From: Gaiellasilicea sp963761905
GTDB taxonomy: Bacteria; Actinomycetota; Thermoleophilia; Gaiellales; Gaiellaceae
Length of the DNA stretch: 64,000 bases
Assembly: GCA_963761905.1 (NCBI GenBank)
Contig: CAVXIQ010000007.1
Coordinates: 1-64,000, forward strand
Direction: 5' to 3'
Made by a program: the position numbers and the translations under genes. How positions within the stretch are numbered: the first letter of the stretch is position 1; every line of letters starts with the position of its first letter. Of the stretch, positions 8,540 through 17,194 are shown in pieces. Below the pieces are notes generated by a model. That model saw nothing but the letters and a program-made list of their open reading frames with translations, made no database searches and had not been told where the DNA came from.

Positions 8540-9108
8540 GCACTGTCGAACGTGAAGTGATCGCGCGGGAGGAAGTCCGCGAGCTCAAGGAGCGCGTGAT
8601 CGAGATCAACCGGGTCGCCAAGGTCGTCAAGGGCGGCCGGCGCTTCTCGTTCACCGCGCTCGTCGTGATCGGCGACGAGGTCGATCGCGTCGGCGTCGGC
8701 TACGGCAAGGCGCGCGAGGTACCGCTCGCGATCTCGAAGGCCGTCGACGACGCGAAGAAGAATCTGTTCACCGTCCCCAAGCACGGGACGACCGTGACGC
8801 ACGAGATCATGGGGGTCTTCGGCGCGGCGCGGGTCTTCATCCGCCCCGCCTCCGAGGGAACCGGAGTGATCGCCGGCGGCGGCGTTCGGGCCGTGCTCGA
8901 GCTGGCGGGGATTCGCGACGTGCTGGCCAAGAGCCTCGGCACGACGAACCCGATCAACATGGCGAAAGCCACCGTCGCCGGTCTGAAGTCGCTGCGCCGG
9001 CCCGAGGATGTCGCGCGCATGCGCGGCAAGACGATCTCGGAGATCCTGCCGCAGTCCGCGGCGCGGATCGCAGAGCTGCGCGAGGAGCGCGCGGAGGCGG
9101 CGTCGTGA
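8536..9108 (+). CDS. rpsE: 30S ribosomal protein S5
   Basis: The 190-residue S5 starts at TTG 8536, which overlaps the rplR stop (TTGA). The N-terminal double-stranded-RNA-binding-like domain (INRVAKVVKGGRRFSFTALV) and the C-terminal domain (VIAGGGVRAVLELAGIRDVL and KSLGTTNPINMAKAT) are complete. S5 supports decoding fidelity. The stop overlaps the rpmD GTG. Confidence 0.97.
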   Translation: MSTVEREVIAREEVRELKERVIEINRVAKVVKGGRRFSFTALVVIGDEVDRVGVGYGKAREVPLAISKAVDDAKKNLFTVPKHGTTVTHEIMGVFGAARVFIRPASEGTGVIAGGGVRAVLELAGIRDVLAKSLGTTNPINMAKATVAGLKSLRRPEDVARMRGKTISEILPQSAARIAELREERAEAAS

Positions 9109-9284
9109 CCACGTTCAAGGTGACCCAGATCAAGAGCCAGATCGGTCAGAGCGAGCGGCATCGCGGGACGCTGCGCGCGCTCGGGCTCGGCCGGATCGGC
9201 AAGTCGAACGAGGTCAAGGACACGCCGGAGGCCGCCGGTATGCTGAGAAAGGTCGCCCACCTCGTCAAGGTCGAGGACGCCTAG
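9105..9284 (+). CDS. rpmD: 50S ribosomal protein L30
   Basis: This 59-residue protein reads VTTFKVTQIKSQIGQSERHR and then TLRALGLGRIGKSNEVKD, the standard L30 sequence. GTG 9105 overlaps the rpsE stop (GTGA), and the stop lies 2 nt before rplO. Its position between S5 and L15 confirms it. Confidence 0.96.
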   Translation: MTTFKVTQIKSQIGQSERHRGTLRALGLGRIGKSNEVKDTPEAAGMLRKVAHLVKVEDA

Positions 9285-9286
9285 AG

Positions 9287-9859
9287 ATGGCAGCTGACGG
9301 AACCCCCACCGCCGACTTGAACCTGCACTCGCTGCAGCCGGCGCAAGCGCGGACCGAGCGCAAGCGCGTCGGCCGCGGCCTGGGCTCGGGCAAGGGCCGC
9401 TACTCCGGCCGTGGGATCAAGGGCCAGAAGTCGCGCGCCGGCTCGCACAAGCTGAGCGCGGGGTTCGAGGGCGGTCAGATGCCGCTCGACATGCGGATGC
9501 CGAAGCTGCGCGGCAACACGTCGGCGGACGCGATGCCGATCGGGCCGTTCCGCACCTATTCGCAGCCCGTGAACCTGCGCGACCTCGAGCGCCTGTTCGA
9601 GAACGGCGACACCGTGAACATCGAGTCGCTCGTCGAGAAGGGGCTGCTGAAGAACACGAAGGCGGACGTCAAGATCCTCGGCTCCGGCGAGCTGACGAAG
9701 AAGCTCGCCGTGACCGCGCATGCGTTCTCGGCCTCCGCCCGCGAGAAGATCACCGCGGCTGGAGGCAGCGCGACCGCGCTGAAGGCGCCGAAGGATCCGC
9801 GCAAGGCGAAGCGCAAGGCGAAGCCGGTGGCCGCCGAAGCTCCCGCCGAGGAGTCGTAG
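9287..9859 (+). CDS. rplO: 50S ribosomal protein L15
   Basis: The 190-residue L15 includes the conserved glycine-rich region (KRVGRGLGSGKGRYSGRG, then KGQKSRAG) and the C-terminal L18e-like fold. After about residue 160 there is a Lys/Ala-rich tail ending AEAPAEES, making it about 40 residues longer than E. coli L15. ATG 9287 follows the rpmD stop by 2 nt; secY begins 3 nt after this stop. Confidence 0.96.
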   Translation: MAADGTPTADLNLHSLQPAQARTERKRVGRGLGSGKGRYSGRGIKGQKSRAGSHKLSAGFEGGQMPLDMRMPKLRGNTSADAMPIGPFRTYSQPVNLRDLERLFENGDTVNIESLVEKGLLKNTKADVKILGSGELTKKLAVTAHAFSASAREKITAAGGSATALKAPKDPRKAKRKAKPVAAEAPAEES

Positions 9860-9862
9860 CGC

Positions 9863-11116
9863 TTGTTCAGCTGGCTCGGCAATGCATGGCGAGTGCCGGA
9901 GCTCCGCCGCCGCGTCCTCTTCACGGCGATGATCCTCGCTCTCTATCGCCTCGGTTCGTGGATGCCTGCTCCGGGCGTCAACTCCGACGCGATCGACAGC
10001 TATTTCGATAGCCGCGGCGGCACGATCCTCGGCCTGCTCAACCTCTTCTCGGGCGGCGCGCTCTCCCAGTTCTCGATCTTCGCGCTCGGGATCATGCCGT
10101 TCGTCACCGCCTCGATCATCCTGCAGCTGATGACGGTCGTGATTCCGCGGCTCGCCGAGCTACAGAAGGAAGGCGAAGCCGGTTACGCCAAGATCAACCA
10201 GTACACGCGCTACCTGACGGTCATCCTCGCGGCAGCCCAGTCGACCGGGTACGCGTTCCTGTTCCGACGCCAGGGCGTGCTCGACGCGAACCTCGGCCGG
10301 ATGACGCTGATCATCATCACGCTCACCGTCGGCTGCACCCTCCTGATGTGGATGGGCGAGCTGATCACGAAGCGCGGGATCGGCAACGGGATCTCGCTCC
10401 TGATCTTCGCCTCGATCCTCACCGGCGCGCCGATCGGGGTTGCAGCGTGGTGGAACGGCGGGCCGATGGAGAAGCTCTTCTTCCCGCTGATCGCGCTCGC
10501 GATCGTGGCCGCGATCGTCTTCATCCAGGAGGGCCAGCGCCGGATCCCCATTCAGTACGCGAAGCGGATGGTGGGGCGGCGGATGACCGCCGGCGGTTCC
10601 ACCTACATGCCGCTGCGCGTGAACATGGCAGGCGTGATCCCGGTCATCTTCGCGGCCGCCGTGATGGCGTTCCCGCCCACGATCGGCCAGTACTTCCCGC
10701 AGACGCAGGGCTTCGTCAACGAGCACTTCCTGCCCACGAACATCGGCTACATGCTGCTCCAGGGCTTCCTGATCGTCGTCTTCACCTACTTCTACACCGC
10801 CGTCCAGTTCAATCCGGTCGACCAGGCCGACAACCTGCGCCGCTACGGGGGATACATCCCCGGGCTTCGACCGGGTCCGCCCACCGCGCAGTACCTCGAC
10901 CGCGTCCTGACGCGGCTGACGCTGCCCGGGGCGATCTACCTCGCGCTCGTGGCGACGCTGCCGACGCTCTTCATCCGCTATGGCGGCTTCTCGCAGGCGA
11001 CCGCCGGCGCGCTCGGAGGCACCTCGGTGCTGATCGCGGTCGGCGTCGCGCTCGACACGATGCGCCAGATGGAGTCGCAGATGATGGCGCGCTCCTACGA
11101 AGGCTTCCTGAAGTAG
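9863..11116 (+). CDS. secY: Preprotein translocase subunit SecY
   Basis: The 417-residue polytopic membrane protein forms the channel of the general secretion pathway with SecE and SecG. The first transmembrane helix and plug region (LYRLGSWMPAPGV), GGALSQFSIFALGIMPFVTASII and QFNPVDQADNLRRYGGYIPG are all SecY signatures. Translation begins at TTG 9863. The stop overlaps the adk GTG. Its place at the end of the spc block is universal in bacteria. Confidence 0.97.
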   Translation: MFSWLGNAWRVPELRRRVLFTAMILALYRLGSWMPAPGVNSDAIDSYFDSRGGTILGLLNLFSGGALSQFSIFALGIMPFVTASIILQLMTVVIPRLAELQKEGEAGYAKINQYTRYLTVILAAAQSTGYAFLFRRQGVLDANLGRMTLIIITLTVGCTLLMWMGELITKRGIGNGISLLIFASILTGAPIGVAAWWNGGPMEKLFFPLIALAIVAAIVFIQEGQRRIPIQYAKRMVGRRMTAGGSTYMPLRVNMAGVIPVIFAAAVMAFPPTIGQYFPQTQGFVNEHFLPTNIGYMLLQGFLIVVFTYFYTAVQFNPVDQADNLRRYGGYIPGLRPGPPTAQYLDRVLTRLTLPGAIYLALVATLPTLFIRYGGFSQATAGALGGTSVLIAVGVALDTMRQMESQMMARSYEGFLK

Positions 11117-11688
11117 TGAACCTCTTGCTGCTCGGGCCGCAGGGGTCCGGCAAGGGAACCCAGGCGAAGCGGATCTCCGCCGATCACAGGATTCCGCACG
11201 TCTCCACCGGCGACATGTTTCGCGCGCTCGACGGGACGACGGAGCTCGGCCGCTCCGTCGACGCGATCATGGAGCGCGGCGATCTCGTGCCCGACGAGCT
11301 GACGATCAGGATGATCGAGGAACGCCTCTCGGAGGACGACGCGCTCGACGGCTTCATCCTCGACGGCTTTCCTCGAAACCTGGCCCAGGCGGAAGCGCTC
11401 GACGAGATGCTCGTCGTGATCGGGCGACGGCTCGATGCGATCCTCTTCTTCGACCTGCCTGACGGGATCGCCCGCGAGCGCGCGCTCGGCCGGGCCCACG
11501 AGGAGGGCCGCGCCGACGACACCCCCGAGACGATCGGCCGCCGCCTCGCCATCTACCATGAGCAGACCGAGCCGGTCGTCCACCACTACCGGGCGACCGG
11601 GCGGCTCGTGCCGCTGCACGCGGAGCGGGAGGTCGGCGAGGTGTACGCGGAGATCCAGCAGGCCCTGGAGCAGGTGGCAGTCCGATGA
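11116..11688 (+). CDS. adk: Adenylate kinase, short-lid form
   Basis: The 190-residue enzyme interconverts ATP plus AMP and 2 ADP. The P-loop GPQGSGKGTQAKRI is at residues 7-20, followed by the AMP-site VSTGDMFRAL and FILDGFPRN motifs. The LID is short (GRAHEEGRADDTPETIGRRL), with no zinc-binding cysteines. GTG 11116 overlaps the secY stop, and map starts inside this stop. Confidence 0.96.
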   Translation: MNLLLLGPQGSGKGTQAKRISADHRIPHVSTGDMFRALDGTTELGRSVDAIMERGDLVPDELTIRMIEERLSEDDALDGFILDGFPRNLAQAEALDEMLVVIGRRLDAILFFDLPDGIARERALGRAHEEGRADDTPETIGRRLAIYHEQTEPVVHHYRATGRLVPLHAEREVGEVYAEIQQALEQVAVR

Positions 11689-12458
11689 TCATTCGCAAGT
11701 CACCCAACGAGATCGAGAAGATGGCCGCGGCCGGCAGCATCGTCGCGGGGACGATCGAGCATGTCGGCGAGCAGCTCGAGCCGGGAATCACGACCGGTGA
11801 GCTGGATCTCGTGGCGGAGGAGTACATCGCCGCGCGCGGCGGGATCCCGACCTCGAAAGGCTACCGCGGCTACCCGAGGGCGATCTGCATCTCGCCGAAC
11901 GCCATGGTCGTGCACGGAATCCCCGGCCCGTACGTCGTCGGCGACGGCGATCTGATCACGATCGACGTCGGCGTCACGCTCGACGGCTACATCGCCGACA
12001 GCGCGTTCACGTTCGGCGTCGGTGACATCGACCCCGAAGCACGGAGGCTGCTCGACGTCGGTCGGGAGGCGCTCGCGGCCGGAATCGCCCAGGCACGGCC
12101 GGGCAATCGGGTTGGCGACATCTCGTCTGCGATTCAGAAGCTGGTCGAGGCGAGTGGGTTCTCGGTCGTTCGCAGCCTCGTCGGTCACGGCGTTGGCCGC
12201 TCCTACCACGAGGATCCCCATATCCCGAACTTCGGGCACGAGGGGCGCGGGCCGCAGCTCTCCGAAGGGATGACGATCGCGATCGAGCCGATGATCACAG
12301 CCGGATCGCCCGATGTCTTCGTGCACGACGACGAATGGTCGATCTCGACTGAGGACGGCTCGCTCGCCTGCCATTTCGAGCACACCGTCGCGATCACCGC
12401 GGAAGGCCCGCGAATCTTGACCGCGGCGGGCGATCGAGAACCGTCTTTGCTAAAGTAA
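11685..12458 (+). CDS. map: Methionine aminopeptidase, type I
   Basis: The 257-residue metalloprotease removes N-terminal methionine from new proteins. The five metal ligands are visible: Asp in TIDVGVTLDGYIADSA (two), His in VGHGVGRSYHEDPHIPN, Glu in AIEPMI and Glu in EHTVAIT. The pita-bread fold length is normal and there is no N-terminal extension. It is coupled to adk by ATGA. Its place beside infA is standard. Confidence 0.97.
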   Translation: MIIRKSPNEIEKMAAAGSIVAGTIEHVGEQLEPGITTGELDLVAEEYIAARGGIPTSKGYRGYPRAICISPNAMVVHGIPGPYVVGDGDLITIDVGVTLDGYIADSAFTFGVGDIDPEARRLLDVGREALAAGIAQARPGNRVGDISSAIQKLVEASGFSVVRSLVGHGVGRSYHEDPHIPNFGHEGRGPQLSEGMTIAIEPMITAGSPDVFVHDDEWSISTEDGSLACHFEHTVAITAEGPRILTAAGDREPSLLK

Positions 12459-12513
12459 GCGACTCGCGCGGCCCAGCCGCGCTTTGTTGCGCGCACCAAC
12501 TACCACGGAGTCT

Positions 12514-12735
12514 ATGGCAGTCAAGGAAGAGAAAATCGAGGTCGAAGGCGAGGTCGTCGAGGCGCTCCCGAGCACGATGTTCCGGGTGCAGGTCGACGGC
12601 GGTCACAGCGTGCTCGCCACGATCTCGGGAAAGATGCGCAAGCACTACATCCGCATCGCTCCGGGCGACCGCGTCAAGGTCGAGCTCTCTCCCTATGACT
12701 TGAACCGCGGCAGAATCACGTTCCGCAACCGCTAA
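12514..12735 (+). CDS. infA: Translation initiation factor IF-1
   Basis: The 73-residue OB-fold protein reads MAVKEEKIEVEGEVVEALP and ends with GDRVKVELSPYDLNRGRI followed by TFRNR, diagnostic of IF-1. It binds the 30S A-site during initiation. A 55-nt spacer after map may hold an internal promoter, but I see no clear one. rpmJ follows 12 nt downstream. Confidence 0.97.
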   Translation: MAVKEEKIEVEGEVVEALPSTMFRVQVDGGHSVLATISGKMRKHYIRIAPGDRVKVELSPYDLNRGRITFRNR

Positions 12736-12747
12736 CGAAGGTTTCTG

Positions 12748-12861
12748 ATGAAGGTTCGACCGTCCGTCAAGCCCAGGTGTGAGCGCTGCCGCGTGATCAA
12801 GCGGCACGGACGCACCATGGTCATCTGCACCAACCCACGGCACAAGCAAAGGCAGGGCTAG
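12748..12861 (+). CDS. rpmJ: 50S ribosomal protein L36
   Basis: This 37-residue protein reads MKVRPSVKPRCERCRVIKRH and ends with MVICTNPRHKQRQG. The Cys-x2-Cys, later Cys and His form the zinc site of the C+ paralogue. It lies between infA and rpsM as usual. Confidence 0.96.
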   Translation: MKVRPSVKPRCERCRVIKRHGRTMVICTNPRHKQRQG

Positions 12862-12865
12862 TCAC

Positions 12866-13240
12866 TTGGCACGAATCGCAGGCGTCAACCTCCCGAACCA
12901 GAAGCGTCTGGAGATCGGGCTGACGTACATCTACGGGATCGGGCAGGCTTCTGCGCAGAAGATCTGCGGCGCGCTCGAGCTCGACCCGAACGAGAAGGTC
13001 AAGGACCTCACGGACGACGAGATCAACAAGCTCCGCGCCTACATCGACGGTGAGCTGCAGGTGGAGGGCGACCTCCGTCGCGAGCGCTCCCAGTCGATCA
13101 AGCGCCTCTCCGAGATCGGCTGCTACCGCGGCGTGCGCCATCGGCGCGGCCTGCCGGTGAACGGTCAGCGGACGAAGACGAACGCGCGCACGCGCAAGGG
13201 GCCGAAGAAGACCGTCGGCCGCGGGAAGAAGGCGAAGTAA
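12866..13240 (+). CDS. rpsM: 30S ribosomal protein S13
   Basis: The 124-residue S13 begins at TTG 12866 with LARIAGVNLPNQKRLEIGLT and ends in the basic tail after GLPVNGQRTKTNARTRKGPK. S13 sits in the 30S head and bridges to L5. The stop shares its A with the rpsK ATG. Confidence 0.97.
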   Translation: MARIAGVNLPNQKRLEIGLTYIYGIGQASAQKICGALELDPNEKVKDLTDDEINKLRAYIDGELQVEGDLRRERSQSIKRLSEIGCYRGVRHRRGLPVNGQRTKTNARTRKGPKKTVGRGKKAK

Positions 13241-13647
13241 TGGCACCTCCTCGCAAGGCGGCGGCCGCTCGAGGCCGCACGCGTCGGCGCGTCCGCAAGA
13301 ACATCGCGATCGGCCAGGCGCACATCAAGACGTCGTTCAACAACACGATCGTCGCGCTGACCGACAAGGAGGGCAACGTGATCGCGTGGGAGTCCGCCGG
13401 CTCGGCCGGCTTCAAGGGCTCGCGCAAGTCGACCCCGTTCGCCGCCCAGGTCACCGCAGACTCGTGCGCCCGCAAGGGAATGGAGCACGGGCTTCAGAAG
13501 GTCGAGGTCTTCGTGAAGGGTCCGGGCTCGGGCCGCGAGACGGCGATCCGCTCGCTGCAGGCCGCCGGGCTCGAGATCCTCGGGGTCAAGGACGTGACGC
13601 CGCAGGCTCACAACGGGGTTCGCCCCCGGAAGCGGAGGCGCGTCTAA
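13240..13647 (+). CDS. rpsK: 30S ribosomal protein S11
   Basis: The 135-residue S11 contains HIKTSFNNTIVALTD and the C-terminal VTPQAHNGVRPRKRRRV, both nearly invariant. S11 lies on the 30S platform. It is coupled on both sides by one-base stop/start overlaps with rpsM and rpsD. Confidence 0.97.
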   Translation: MAPPRKAAAARGRTRRRVRKNIAIGQAHIKTSFNNTIVALTDKEGNVIAWESAGSAGFKGSRKSTPFAAQVTADSCARKGMEHGLQKVEVFVKGPGSGRETAIRSLQAAGLEILGVKDVTPQAHNGVRPRKRRRV

Positions 13648-14267
13648 TGGCCCGCGATCTCGGAGCGAAGTGCCGGATCTGCCGCCGCGAGGGGATGAAG
13701 CTCTTCCTCAAGGGCGAGCGCTGCCTGACGGAGAAGTGCGCGATCGAGCGGCGCTCCTATCCGCCGGGCGAGCATGGTCGTGGGCGGATCAAGCAGAGCG
13801 AGTACCTGCTGCAGCTGCGCGAGAAGCAGAAGGCGCGCCGCTATTACGGCCTGCTGGAGAAGCAGTTCCGCAACTACTACGACAAGGCGACGCGCGGAAC
13901 GGGCGCGCCCGGCGAGAACCTCCTCCGGATGCTCGAGACGCGGCTCGACAACGTCGTCTACCGGCTCGGATTCGCCGGCTCGCGCGCTCAAGCCCGCCAG
14001 TTCGTCCGCCACGGCCACTTCACCGTCAACGGCCGCCGCGTCAACATCCCGAGCTACGGGGTGCGGCCGGACGACATCGTCACGATGAAGGCGGGCAGCG
14101 CCGCGGAGGCGACGATTCGCGACGCGACAGATCTCACCGCGTCGGTTGCGCCGTGGCTCCAGGCAGACCACGAGGGGCTCACCGGCAAGGTGCTGAAGTG
14201 GCCCGAGCGCGCCGAGATCGACACTCCGGTTCAGGAGTCGCTCATCGTCGAGCTCTACTCCAAGTAA
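13647..14267 (+). CDS. rpsD: 30S ribosomal protein S4, zinc-binding form
   Basis: The 206-residue S4 begins MARDLGAKCRICRREGMK and has Cys-x2-Cys plus Cys-x4-Cys near residues 9-31, the zinc-binding C+ form. The S4 RNA-binding domain (LDNVVYRLGFAGSRAQARQF, then HGHFTVNGRRVNIPSY) is intact. S4 starts 30S assembly and in many bacteria represses the alpha operon translationally. rpoA follows after 31 nt. Confidence 0.96.
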   Translation: MARDLGAKCRICRREGMKLFLKGERCLTEKCAIERRSYPPGEHGRGRIKQSEYLLQLREKQKARRYYGLLEKQFRNYYDKATRGTGAPGENLLRMLETRLDNVVYRLGFAGSRAQARQFVRHGHFTVNGRRVNIPSYGVRPDDIVTMKAGSAAEATIRDATDLTASVAPWLQADHEGLTGKVLKWPERAEIDTPVQESLIVELYSK

Positions 14268-14298
14268 GGCTCAATTCACGGATGAAGAAGGGATTCTC

Positions 14299-15267
14299 TT
14301 GGCTACACGCAACAGCTTGATGGACTTCCAGGTTCCGAAGATCGTCCACGAGGAGATCAACGAGAACCGCGGGATCTTCGTGATCGAGCCGCTCGATCGC
14401 GGCTTCGGCTACACCTTCGGCAACTCGCTGCGCCGCGTGCTGCTCTCCTCGCTCGAGGGCGCCGCCGTCACCGCCGTCAAGATCGAGGGCGTCGCGCACG
14501 AGTTCACCACCCTCCCCGGGGTGAAGGAGGACGTCACCGACGTCATCCTCAATCTGAAGAACCTGATCTGCCTGCTCCACGGCGAGTCGCCGGAGGTCGA
14601 GGTGCACATCGCCAAGAAGGGGTCCGGTGCGGTCACCGCCGCCGACATCCAGGCGCCGGCCGATCTCGAGATCCTCAATCCCGATCTCGTGCTCGCGCAC
14701 CTGTCCGACAAGGGCAAGCTCGAGATGACGCTGACGATCGGCCGCGGCCGCGGCTACGTCCCGGCCGAGCTCAACCGCGGCCCGGAGCAGCCGATCGGCG
14801 TGATCCCGATCGACTCGATCTTCTCCCCGGTTCGCCGGGTCTCGTACGACGTCGAGGCAGCTCGGGTCGGCCAGCGGACGGATTACGACAAGCTCCGGCT
14901 CGACGTCACCACCGATGGCTCGCTCGAACCCCGCGACGCGATCGGCCAGGCTGCGGAGATCCTGATCAAGCAGCTCGCGATCTTCACGGATCTCGATCGG
15001 ATCGAGGGCTTCGGCGAGACCGCCGCAGCCGAGACCGGAGTCGAGATCCCGGCCGCACACGGGATGGAGAACTTCCCGATCGAGGAGCTCGAGCTCGGTG
15101 TCCGCTCGTACAACTGCCTGAAGCGGGTCGGCATCGAGACCATCGGCGACCTCGTCACGAAGTCCGAGAACGAGCTCGCTGCGATTCCGAACTTCGGCAA
15201 GAAGTCGATCGAAGAGGTCAAGGAGACGCTGCAGTCCCACGGCCTCGGTCTTCGAGGAGACGACTGA
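14299..15267 (+). CDS. rpoA: RNA polymerase alpha subunit
   Basis: The 322-residue protein has the N-terminal dimerisation and assembly domain (FGYTFGNSLRRVLLSSLEGAA) and the C-terminal domain that contacts UP elements and activators (residues about 250-322, ELELGVRSYNCLKRVGIETI and FGKKSIEEVKETL). The TTG start at 14299 follows GAAGAAGGGA. rplQ starts 3 nt after the stop. Confidence 0.98.
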   Translation: MATRNSLMDFQVPKIVHEEINENRGIFVIEPLDRGFGYTFGNSLRRVLLSSLEGAAVTAVKIEGVAHEFTTLPGVKEDVTDVILNLKNLICLLHGESPEVEVHIAKKGSGAVTAADIQAPADLEILNPDLVLAHLSDKGKLEMTLTIGRGRGYVPAELNRGPEQPIGVIPIDSIFSPVRRVSYDVEAARVGQRTDYDKLRLDVTTDGSLEPRDAIGQAAEILIKQLAIFTDLDRIEGFGETAAAETGVEIPAAHGMENFPIEELELGVRSYNCLKRVGIETIGDLVTKSENELAAIPNFGKKSIEEVKETLQSHGLGLRGDD

Positions 15268-15270
15268 GCG

Positions 15271-15669
15271 ATGCGTCACGCCCGCGCAGGCAAGAAGCTG
15301 GGACGCGATTCGGCGCACCGGAAGGCGCTGTACTCGAACCTCGCGGGTGCTCTGCTCGAGCATGGGCGGATCCAGACCACCGAGGCGAAGGCGAAGGCCG
15401 TCAAGCCGTTCGCGGAGAAGATGATCACGCTCGGGAAGCGCGGCGACCTCTCGGCCCGTCGCAAGGCTCTCTCGGAGCTCCGCTCGCCCGAGGTGGTCAG
15501 CCACCTCTTCGCCGACGTCGCGCCTCGCTTCGCGGATCGACCCGGCGGCTACACGCGGATCATCAAGCTCGGCGCCCGTCAGGGCGACGCCGCCGAGATG
15601 GTCTATCTCGAGCTCGTGGATTTCGAGCCCGAGACGGCGTTCGCGGCCGGCCCGCAGCGCTCCGCCTAG
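15271..15669 (+). CDS. rplQ: 50S ribosomal protein L17
   Basis: The 132-residue L17 begins MRHARAGKKLGRDSAHRKAL and has FADRPGGYTRIIKLGARQGD, both standard. The C-terminal tail is slightly extended. It is the last gene of the ribosomal super-operon and is followed by a strong hairpin at 15697-15727. Confidence 0.97.
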   Translation: MRHARAGKKLGRDSAHRKALYSNLAGALLEHGRIQTTEAKAKAVKPFAEKMITLGKRGDLSARRKALSELRSPEVVSHLFADVAPRFADRPGGYTRIIKLGARQGDAAEMVYLELVDFEPETAFAAGPQRSA

Positions 15670-15696
15670 CTCCGCCCCAAGAGTCACAGTCTCGAC

Positions 15697-15727
15697 ACGA
15701 AGGCGCGCAGATCATGCGCGCCTTCGT
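15697..15727 (+). terminator. Probable terminator of the ribosomal super-operon
   Basis: A perfect 13-bp stem (ACGAAGGCGCGCA pairing with TGCGCGCCTTCGT) closes a 5-nt loop, starting 27 nt after the rplQ stop. The following T-tract is weak, so intrinsic termination is likely but not certain. Confidence 0.7.
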
Positions 15728-15778
15728 CGTCTAGGCTGAATGCAGGGGGTCGCGCGACCCCTTGGGGCGCGTTGGGGC

Positions 15779-15784
15779 TAGGCT
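15779..15784 (+). promoter_or_regulatory. -10 box TAGGCT of a leaderless promoter
   Basis: TAGGCT ends 7 nt before GTG 15792 of the glyoxalase-fold gene, just downstream of the super-operon terminator, so the transcript would start at or next to the start codon. Confidence 0.6.
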
Positions 15785-15791
15785 CGCGAGC

Positions 15792-16139
15792 GTGAGAATC
15801 GAGGGGCTCGTCTTCGCCGGCATCGCCAGCTCTGATGCCGCGGGCCTTGCCGGCTTCTTTGCCGACGTGCTGGGGATGGAGCATGTCGAGGAGGAGGGCT
15901 ACGCCCGGTTCGTCTTCTCGAATGGGACGTCGATCGCGGTCGTGCCGCCGGACTGGATCGCGCCGCCCTCGGACACCAACCTTGGCTTCCTCGTCGACGA
16001 TGTCGAGGCCGCGACGGCCGAGCTTCGTGCCCGTGGGATCGAGCCCGAGGGCGCGCTACAGGCGAACGACGAGCACCGCTACCAGCACTTCCGCGCTGCC
16101 GACGGCCGCGTGTTCGAGCTGCTCGACCGCCGGGTCTAG
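15792..16139 (+). CDS. Glyoxalase/bleomycin-resistance (VOC) fold protein
   Basis: This 115-residue protein has the paired beta-alpha-beta-beta-beta modules of the VOC superfamily: VRIEGLVFAGIASSDAAGLA with FFADVLGM in the first half, NLGFLVDDVEAATAELRARG and DGRVFELLDR in the second. VOC proteins act on small molecules such as methylglyoxal adducts, but substrate cannot be read from sequence. GTG 15792 is chosen because a -10-like box lies just upstream. It is the first gene after the ribosomal operon and probably has its own promoter. Confidence 0.8.
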   Translation: MRIEGLVFAGIASSDAAGLAGFFADVLGMEHVEEEGYARFVFSNGTSIAVVPPDWIAPPSDTNLGFLVDDVEAATAELRARGIEPEGALQANDEHRYQHFRAADGRVFELLDRRV

Positions 16140-16146
16140 CGCGGCC

Positions 16147-16468
16147 GTGGTCTTCGTCGTCGCTCTCGCTCTGGCGATCTTCGTGCTCCCGTCACCCTGG
16201 GGCGTCGTCGCGGTTGCGCTCGGCGGTGCGGTCGAGCTCGCCGAAGCCACGTTTCTGTGGCGCTGGTCGCACCGGCGCACGTCGACGGTGGGCGCGGAGG
16301 CGCTGATCGGGGCACGAGCGGTCGTCAGCTCGCCCTGTCGGCCGCTCGGAGGCGTTCGGGTCAAAGGGGAGCTCTGGCAGGCCCGCTGTGAGCTCTGGCG
16401 CCGACGAGGGCGCGGTCGTGGAGATCGTCGCCGTGGAGCAGCTCACGCTCGTGGTCGTCCCGACATGA
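16147..16468 (+). CDS. NfeD-like membrane protein, frameshifted
   Basis: Two hydrophobic segments (VVFVVALALAIFVLPSPWG and VVAVALGGAVELAEATFLW) are followed by a small beta-barrel (ALIGARAVVSSPCRPLGGVR) typical of the NfeD OB domain. The frame breaks at about 16396: removing one T from GAGCTCTGGC continues as GADEGAVVEIVAVEQLTLVV and ends in TGA overlapping the truA ATG. Repaired length is 106 residues. NfeD-type proteins often pair with membrane proteases or stomatins; no partner lies adjacent here. Confidence 0.7.
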
Positions 16469-17184
16469 AGCTGAAGCTGACGCTCGAATACGACGGGACC
16501 GAGTTCCGAGGCTGGGCGCGCCAGCCCGGTGAACGAACTGTCGAGAGCGTCGTTCGGGAGGCGTGTGACGCGATCTTTCCGAGCTGGTCCGGGCTCGACG
16601 TGGCCGGACGGACGGACACGGGCGTCCACGCAGTCGGCCAGGTCGTCAGTCTCGAGGTGGGAGGTGGGCCGCCGCCCGACCGGATCCCGAGGGCGCTGAC
16701 CGCGCGGCTTCCCGAGGACGTCGCCGTCGTCGCCGCCGAGGAGGTCGAGGCGGGTTTCAGTGCCCGCTACTCGGCGAGCAGCCGCACCTACCGCTACCGC
16801 ATTCTCCGCCGCCGCATCCGCTCGCCGTTCGAGGCTCGACGGTCTCTCTGGTGGCCGCGGCCGCTGGACGAGGACGCACTGGGGTCGGCGGCGGCGCTCC
16901 TACCCGGCGAGCACGACTTCACTGCGTTCACCCCGGCGGAGACACAGCACACGAGCTTCCGGCGGACGGTGAGCGCCGCGAGCTGGGAGCGAGCAGCAGA
17001 CGAGCTCCACTTCACGATCACCGCACAGAGCTTCCTCCGGCACATGGTGCGGACGCTCGTCGGCACGATGCTCGAACAGAGCCCGGACGAGCTCCGGCGG
17101 CTGCTCGAGGGCCGCCCGCGCAGCGAGGGCGGTGTCACCGCTCCGGCCTGGGGCCTGTATCTCGAGCACGTCCGGTACGACTAG
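16465..17184 (+). CDS. truA: tRNA pseudouridine synthase A
   Basis: The 239-residue enzyme makes pseudouridine at tRNA positions 38-40. The catalytic Asp lies in AGRTDTGVHAVGQV near residue 52. Other family stretches are YDGTEFRGWARQP at the start and LRHMVRTLVGTM near the C-terminus. It is coupled to the preceding gene by ATGA. In many bacteria truA follows rplQ directly; here two small genes intervene. Confidence 0.95.
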   Translation: MKLKLTLEYDGTEFRGWARQPGERTVESVVREACDAIFPSWSGLDVAGRTDTGVHAVGQVVSLEVGGGPPPDRIPRALTARLPEDVAVVAAEEVEAGFSARYSASSRTYRYRILRRRIRSPFEARRSLWWPRPLDEDALGSAAALLPGEHDFTAFTPAETQHTSFRRTVSAASWERAADELHFTITAQSFLRHMVRTLVGTMLEQSPDELRRLLEGRPRSEGGVTAPAWGLYLEHVRYD

Positions 17185-17187
17185 CAT
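17182..17187 (+). promoter_or_regulatory. -10 box TAGCAT overlapping the truA stop
   Basis: TAGCAT ends 7 nt before ATG 17195. Its TAG is also the truA stop codon, so this box may be fortuitous. Confidence 0.35.
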
Positions 17188-17194
17188 CGAGTCG